50,623 nucleotides of DNA, taken from contig CAMPUL010000008.1 of assembly GCA_946997215.1 (NCBI GenBank), positions 1-50,623 of the forward strand. The letters run 5' to 3'. The translations under genes were made by a program, and so were the position numbers. How positions within the stretch are numbered: position 1 is the first letter of the stretch; each line of letters starts with the position of its first letter. The notes below the pieces were generated by a model that was not told the DNA's origin, made no database searches, and saw nothing but the letters and a program-made list of their open reading frames with translations. Below, one piece after another: positions 46,960 through 50,623 of the stretch. The stretch comes from Gardnerella vaginalis (GTDB taxonomy: Bacteria; Actinomycetota; Actinomycetes; Actinomycetales; Bifidobacteriaceae).

Positions 46960-47977
46960 ATATAAACGCATTAAGATATTTTGCTACAGCTTTAACAGCC
47001 GTCATTGTTGCAGCATAATCCATATGAGTAGGGCCGATTGAGCCAATAAACGCCGAATCGGAATCTGAATTGTAGCCGTAAGCGCTTGTTACAACAGAAG
47101 CATTTAGAAGACCAGGCGTGTGAGTTTCCGAACCTATTGCAACGCTAACGCCACTTGCGCAATCGTTTGCCTCTTCGCTTAGCGAAGTCATAAGTCGCAT
47201 AATAACAGCTTGCTCTTCTAGAGCGTCAAAAAGAGACGCAAAATCGCCAATATTTTGCCTATGCGCAAGTTGAGAAGCTCCAGCCATGTACAAATCGTGG
47301 GAATGCTCGCCGTCGTGCATATCTTCTAACGCGTTAGCAAGTTGACTAATAACTTGCAAAGCAGAAGCTAAATCCTGGCGATTTGCTAGAGAATAAACAC
47401 GTTTTGAAGCATCAAGAAGAGATAATCCAATGCAATCATCGTTAACCATATTAGTTAGATGCAATAAATCATCTGCATTTATGTTTGATGCTTGAATCAT
47501 GTGTTGCGCAACTCCTCCAGCGTCTGTAATAACAACAACTAGAAGAGTTGAAGACGATACTTGAACAATCTCAATTCTTTTTACTTTTGATTTCGACAAC
47601 GCAGGAGATGCCACTAGCGCAACCTGACCAGTTATGCTTGCAAGAAGTCGCGCTGAGCGTTGTAGAGTGTCTTGTAAACTTACAGATCCACTTAAAAACG
47701 TGCGAATCCCTCGCCTTTGCGCATTAGAAAGCGGGATTAGCGCCGCCATTCCGTCAACGAAATATCTGTATCCTTTTTCTGTAGGGATTCTTCCAGCAGA
47801 AGTATGTGGTTGAATCAAGTAGCCTTCTTCTTCTAGAAGAGACATATCGTTGCGAATCGTTGCAGAACTAACGCCTAATTTGTGATTTTTAGCTAAAGAT
47901 GCAGATCCAACAGGCTCATGCGAACGAATATAATCTTCAACAACCGCACGCAATATCATCATGCGTCGTGATTGCAT
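46946..47977 (-). CDS. hrcA: Heat-inducible repressor HrcA
   Basis: HrcA represses heat-shock genes by binding CIRCE elements. The 343-residue protein has an N-terminal winged helix (about 1-80; RRMMILRAVVEDYI, GSASLAKNHKLGVSSATIRNDM, TSAGRIPTEKGYRYFVD) and GAF-like/dimerisation domains beyond. AAAGGAG precedes the ATG. It is first in hrcA-dnaJ-fmt and divergent from tkt. No perfect CIRCE is upstream; two related direct repeats are. Confidence 0.96.
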   Translation of the reverse strand: MQSRRMMILRAVVEDYIRSHEPVGSASLAKNHKLGVSSATIRNDMSLLEEEGYLIQPHTSAGRIPTEKGYRYFVDGMAALIPLSNAQRRGIRTFLSGSVSLQDTLQRSARLLASITGQVALVASPALSKSKVKRIEIVQVSSSTLLVVVITDAGGVAQHMIQASNINADDLLHLTNMVNDDCIGLSLLDASKRVYSLANRQDLASALQVISQLANALEDMHDGEHSHDLYMAGASQLAHRQNIGDFASLFDALEEQAVIMRLMTSLSEEANDCASGVSVAIGSETHTPGLLNASVVTSAYGYNSDSDSAFIGSIGPTHMDYAATMTAVKAVAKYLNAFISENS

Positions 47978-48009
47978 TGATTCTCCTTTATTAAAACATC
48001 AAACTCAAT

Positions 48010-48045
48010 TAAATAGCGCTAATAATTTTTATAAATAGCACTAAT
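48010..48045 (-). promoter_or_regulatory. Direct repeats in the hrcA leader, candidate operator
   Basis: On the minus strand ATTAGTGCTATTTA (48032-48045) and ATTAGCGCTATTTA (48010-48023) repeat with a 22-base period and one mismatch. They lie between the hrcA -10 and its ATG. Each resembles the CIRCE half TTAGCACTC (six to seven of the first eight bases), but the copies are direct, not inverted. Confidence 0.45.
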
Positions 48046-48171
48046 CGTTTCTTCTTAACTGCTACCATTATATATGCCAAAACAATATGTGATTAAGTAT
48101 TATTAAGTATTTTTTAATAAGTCACTTTTACAGAACAACAGCTAACTATAAATATAAACTTTTGTTATGTT

Positions 48172-48201
48172 TTGACACACTTTGTTAGAAATTCGTCTGA
48201 T
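48172..48201 (+). promoter_or_regulatory. Putative tkt promoter
   Basis: A perfect TTGACA (48172-48177) and TCTGAT (48196-48201) with an 18-base spacer, about 90 bases before the tkt ATG. Confidence 0.5.
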
Positions 48202-48291
48202 ATAAAAGATAGGATTAAAGGGCAATGTGAGGGTAATGGCCAGCGTAAGCTGTGCGCAAAAACCCGAATTATTGGAAGGAAAGTAGATCAC

Positions 48292-50391
48292 ATGACCGAT
48301 TTCAACTGGTCTGCATTAGACGAGCGCGCCGTAAAGATGGCGAAGGTTCTCTCGGCTGATGCTGTTGAGCGAGCAGGACACGGACATCCTGGCTCCCCTG
48401 TTTCATTGGCACCAATTGCGTACACCCTGTACCAGCATTTCATTAAGCACGATCCTGCTGACCCAAAGTGGGCCGGCCGCGATCGTTTTATTCTTTCTGG
48501 CGGTCACGCTTCGCTTACGCAATACGTGCAATTGTTCTTCTCTGGTTACGGCTTGACTCTTGACGATCTCAAGTATTTCCGTGGCGGCGCTGACACGCGT
48601 ACTCCAGGCCACCCAGAGTATGGCTTAACCCCAGGCATCGAAATGACCACCGGCCCACTCGGCCAGGGTCTTGCCTCCGCTGTTGGTTTCGCTTACGGCC
48701 AGCGTTTTGAGCGCGGGCTTCTTGACCCAGAAGCTCCAGCCGGCACTTCCCCATTCGATCACAAGGTTTGGGTTATCTGCGGCGAAGGCGACGTTGAGGA
48801 AGGCGTTTCTTCTGAAGCTGCTTCCTTGGCTGGAAACCAGAAGCTCGGCAATTTGACCGTAATCTTCGATGCAAACCACATTCAGATTGAAGGCGACACC
48901 AAGCTCACCTTCTCTGAAGATATTCTTGCTCGTTACCGTGCATACGGTTGGTACACCGATGAAGTTAGCTTCATCCAGCCAGACGGCTCCTACAAGGAAG
49001 ACGTTCAGGCTTTGGCTGCTGCTATTGAAAAGGCTCAGGAAGTTACCGATAAGCCTCACTTCATTAAGGTTAATACTTTGATTGCTTGGCCAACCCCAGG
49101 TAAGACCGACAACGAAGCTTCCCACGGCTCCAAGCTTGGCGAAGAAGCTGTGAAGGGCTTGAAGGAACTTTGCGGTTTCGACCCAGAAGTTTCGTTCCCA
49201 ATCGACGAAGAAGCTTTGGCTCACGCTCGCAAGGTTGCAGAGCGCGGCTTGGCTGCTCACAAGGCTTGGGATGAAGCTCTTGCAAAGTGGGCTGCTGCCA
49301 ACCCAGATAAGGCTGCTCTTTACGAGCGTCTTAAGGCTGGCAAGCTTCCTGAAGGCTTCGACAAGGCTATTGACGACTTGGTCGCTGGCTTCGAAGTCGG
49401 TTCCAAGGTCGCTACCCGTAAGGCTTCTGGCGCAGTTCTTAACGCAATTGCTGCTGTTATGCCAGAACTTTGGGGCGGTTCCGCTGATTTGGGCGGCTCC
49501 AACAACACCAACATTAAGGGCGCTGACTCCTTCGGTCCATCCGAAGACGCAACCCGCACTTGGCCAAACGTTTCCGAGCACGGCCGTCAGCTTCACTTCG
49601 GTGTGCGCGAGTTCGCAATGGGTGCTATTACCAACGGTATTTTGCTTGGTTCTGACACTCGCCCATTCAACGGCACCTTCTTCCAGTTCTCTGACTACGA
49701 GCGCCCAGCAGTTCGCTTGGCTGCTTTGATGGAGATTCCAAACCTCTACGTTTGGACCCACGATTCCGTAGCTTTGGGCGAAGATGGTCCAACTCACCAG
49801 CCAATCGAACACTTGGCTGCTTTCCGCGCTATTCCTCAGCTTGAGGTTGTGCGCCCAGCAGACGAGTACGAAACTGCTGAAGCTTACCGCTACTTCTTCG
49901 AGAAGAAGAACAGCTACCCAACTGCCATGATTTTGACTCGCCAGGGCGTTCCAACCCTCGCTGAGACTGCTGAAAAGGCTCGCGAAGGCGTGAAGCACGG
50001 CGCTTACGTTTTGGTTGATTGCGAAGGCACTCCAGACGTAATCATCATGGCAACCGGTTCCGAAGTTCAGTGGGCTGTTGCCGGCGCCAAGACTTTGGCA
50101 GCTGAAGGCATTAAGGCTCGCGTTCTTTCTATGCCATCTCTCGAATGGTTCGAAGAGCAGGACGAAGAGTACAAGGAAGCAATCTTGCCAAAGTCCGTTA
50201 AGGCTCGCGTTTCCATCGAAGCTGGCTTGGCATTGCCTTGGTACAAGTATCTTGGCGATTGCGGCAAGGCTGTTTCTATCGAACAGTACGGCTTGCAGGG
50301 TGACGGCGGTCAGAACATGATCGACTTGGGCATTACTGCTGAGCACGTAGTAGAAGCTGCTAAGGCTTCTATCGAAGAAGCACGCGCTTAA
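48292..50391 (+). CDS. tkt: Transketolase
   Basis: Thiamine-diphosphate enzyme moving two-carbon units between sugar phosphates; with transaldolase it supplies xylulose-5-phosphate and ribose-5-phosphate to the bifid shunt. The ATG at 48292 follows GGAAGGAAAG and gives 699 residues. Motifs are GHGHPGSP (about 29-36), the TPP-binding segment GEGDVEEG with a downstream NHIQIEGDT, and DGPTHQPIEHLA in the pyrimidine domain. Codon use is strongly biased (GGC, AAG, TTC, CCA) and G+C is visibly higher than in its neighbours, typical of a very highly expressed gene. Tal follows 210 bases downstream. Confidence 0.97.
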   Translation: MTDFNWSALDERAVKMAKVLSADAVERAGHGHPGSPVSLAPIAYTLYQHFIKHDPADPKWAGRDRFILSGGHASLTQYVQLFFSGYGLTLDDLKYFRGGADTRTPGHPEYGLTPGIEMTTGPLGQGLASAVGFAYGQRFERGLLDPEAPAGTSPFDHKVWVICGEGDVEEGVSSEAASLAGNQKLGNLTVIFDANHIQIEGDTKLTFSEDILARYRAYGWYTDEVSFIQPDGSYKEDVQALAAAIEKAQEVTDKPHFIKVNTLIAWPTPGKTDNEASHGSKLGEEAVKGLKELCGFDPEVSFPIDEEALAHARKVAERGLAAHKAWDEALAKWAAANPDKAALYERLKAGKLPEGFDKAIDDLVAGFEVGSKVATRKASGAVLNAIAAVMPELWGGSADLGGSNNTNIKGADSFGPSEDATRTWPNVSEHGRQLHFGVREFAMGAITNGILLGSDTRPFNGTFFQFSDYERPAVRLAALMEIPNLYVWTHDSVALGEDGPTHQPIEHLAAFRAIPQLEVVRPADEYETAEAYRYFFEKKNSYPTAMILTRQGVPTLAETAEKAREGVKHGAYVLVDCEGTPDVIIMATGSEVQWAVAGAKTLAAEGIKARVLSMPSLEWFEEQDEEYKEAILPKSVKARVSIEAGLALPWYKYLGDCGKAVSIEQYGLQGDGGQNMIDLGITAEHVVEAAKASIEEARA

Positions 50392-50403
50392 GATAGCAAG
50401 TAA

Positions 50404-50443
50404 TCAAAATAAAACTTGATGTGTCAAAATAAAATTGATTCAT
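50404..50443. repeat. 20 bp tandem duplication after tkt
   Basis: TCAAAATAAAACTTGATGTG (50404-50423) and TCAAAATAAAATTGATTCAT (50424-50443) lie head to tail, 12 bases after the tkt stop. Confidence 0.6.
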
Positions 50444-50454
50444 CACAAAAACTC

Positions 50455-50596
50455 GAAGTGCTAATTTAGCAACTTCACTGGAAACAGCAAAGGCGTGTTG
50501 ATGTTAGGCTACAGATGGTTTAGCATCAACCGCTGTTTCCTGTAAAACGCCAACACTACCAACGTGTTCCAATTGGTGGAGCACAGTGTTAAGGAG
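50455..50596 (+). promoter_or_regulatory. Structured RNA leader between tkt and tal
   Basis: Three consecutive hairpins can form. A: GAAGT-GCTA/TAGC-ACTTC (50455-50476). B: GGAAACAGC/GCTGTTTCC (50480-50488, 50532-50540) enclosing GTTGATG/CATCAAC (50497-50503, 50524-50530), extendable to 11 pairs with wobbles. C: GTGTTCCA/TGGAGCAC (50564-50571, 50577-50584) closed by AACACT/AGTGTT (50552-50557, 50585-50590), ending directly at the tal ribosome binding site AAGGAG (50591-50596). No T tract follows any stem, so these are not standard terminators. Function is unknown. Confidence 0.6.
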
Positions 50597-50601
50597 ATAA
50601 C

Positions 50602-50623
50602 ATGACTGAAGCAACGCAGCGCA
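50602..50623 (+). CDS. tal: Transaldolase, 5' end only
   Basis: The window ends after seven codons, ATG onward, reading MTEATQR. AAGGAG lies five bases upstream. The position directly after tkt and these first residues match bifidobacterial transaldolase, which with transketolase converts fructose-6-phosphate and glyceraldehyde-3-phosphate in the bifid shunt. The call rests on context and very little sequence. Confidence 0.65.

Larger units (their letters stand above)
47978..48291. other. Divergent hrcA-tkt regulatory region, 314 bp
   Basis: No gene is evident. It contains the hrcA leader repeats, TATAAT for hrcA (48067-48072, minus strand), the tkt promoter (48172-48201) and a tkt leader of about 80 bases with a small AGC-GTAA-GCT hairpin near 48242-48252. 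Confidence 0.6.

Noticed and set aside
48172..48291. Extension of tkt upstream by 40 codons
   Set aside because: The extra residues are unlike transketolase, overlap the TTGACA promoter, and a good ribosome binding site precedes the ATG at 48292.
48625..50346. A 573-codon open frame antisense to tkt
   Set aside because: The tkt codon bias avoids TTA, CTA and TCA, which removes stops from the opposite strand. The translated product has no family features, and tkt itself is certain.

Overview
The window looks like a chromosomal segment of a low-GC member of the Bifidobacteriaceae, most likely Gardnerella. The evidence is an RbpA gene (Actinobacteria only), a GarA/FtsR/PgsA/DUF881/Sbp cluster in actinobacterial order, a tkt-tal pair as used in the bifid shunt, polyphosphate glucokinase, GuaB3, and AT-rich DNA. 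I see no phage, insertion sequence, CRISPR array, tRNA or rRNA. Almost everything is housekeeping.

Layout. At 1-1200 are rbpA and a HAD phosphatase (+). From 1400 to 9600 a long minus-strand series is read pyrH, frr, cdsA, lgt, rpe, pgsA, DUF881, sbp, DUF881, garA, ftsR; it joins UMP and phospholipid synthesis, lipoprotein maturation, ribosome recycling and a poorly understood envelope/division module. At 9873-13359 is a polar amino-acid ABC importer (gluABCD). At 13562-18366 are aspS and hisS (-) and a DUF349 protein (+). At 18450-25865 are mrp, ligA and a 1097-residue TPR protein of unknown function (-). At 26102-29386 is a peroxide defence unit transcribed ahpC, ahpF, oxyR. At 29814-36376 are guaB3, uvrC and uvrA (-), with a LexA-type box at the uvrA promoter. 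At 36612-40456 are an ABC-F protein and a large membrane protein (+). At 40525-43663 are an aminotransferase, ppgK and an IMPase-like protein (-). At 43944-48000 are serB (+) and the hrcA-dnaJ-fmt operon (-). At 48292 to the end are tkt and the first codons of tal (+).

No exotic multi-gene system is visible. The most distinctive signals are: short degenerate tandem repeats at many gene 3' ends, often with the stop codon inside one unit; a strongly folded tkt-tal spacer whose last hairpin abuts the tal ribosome binding site; several enzymes with unusual active-site residues or inserts (IMPase-like, GuaB3, Mrp, LigA); and the DUF881-Sbp-DUF881 membrane triad beside division regulators.

Starts were adjusted by Shine-Dalgarno position where the longest frame was implausible (gluD, gluC, mrp, ligA, ahpF, ahpC, uvrC, ppgK, hisS, tkt). 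All functional calls come from reading motifs by eye; no database search was run.
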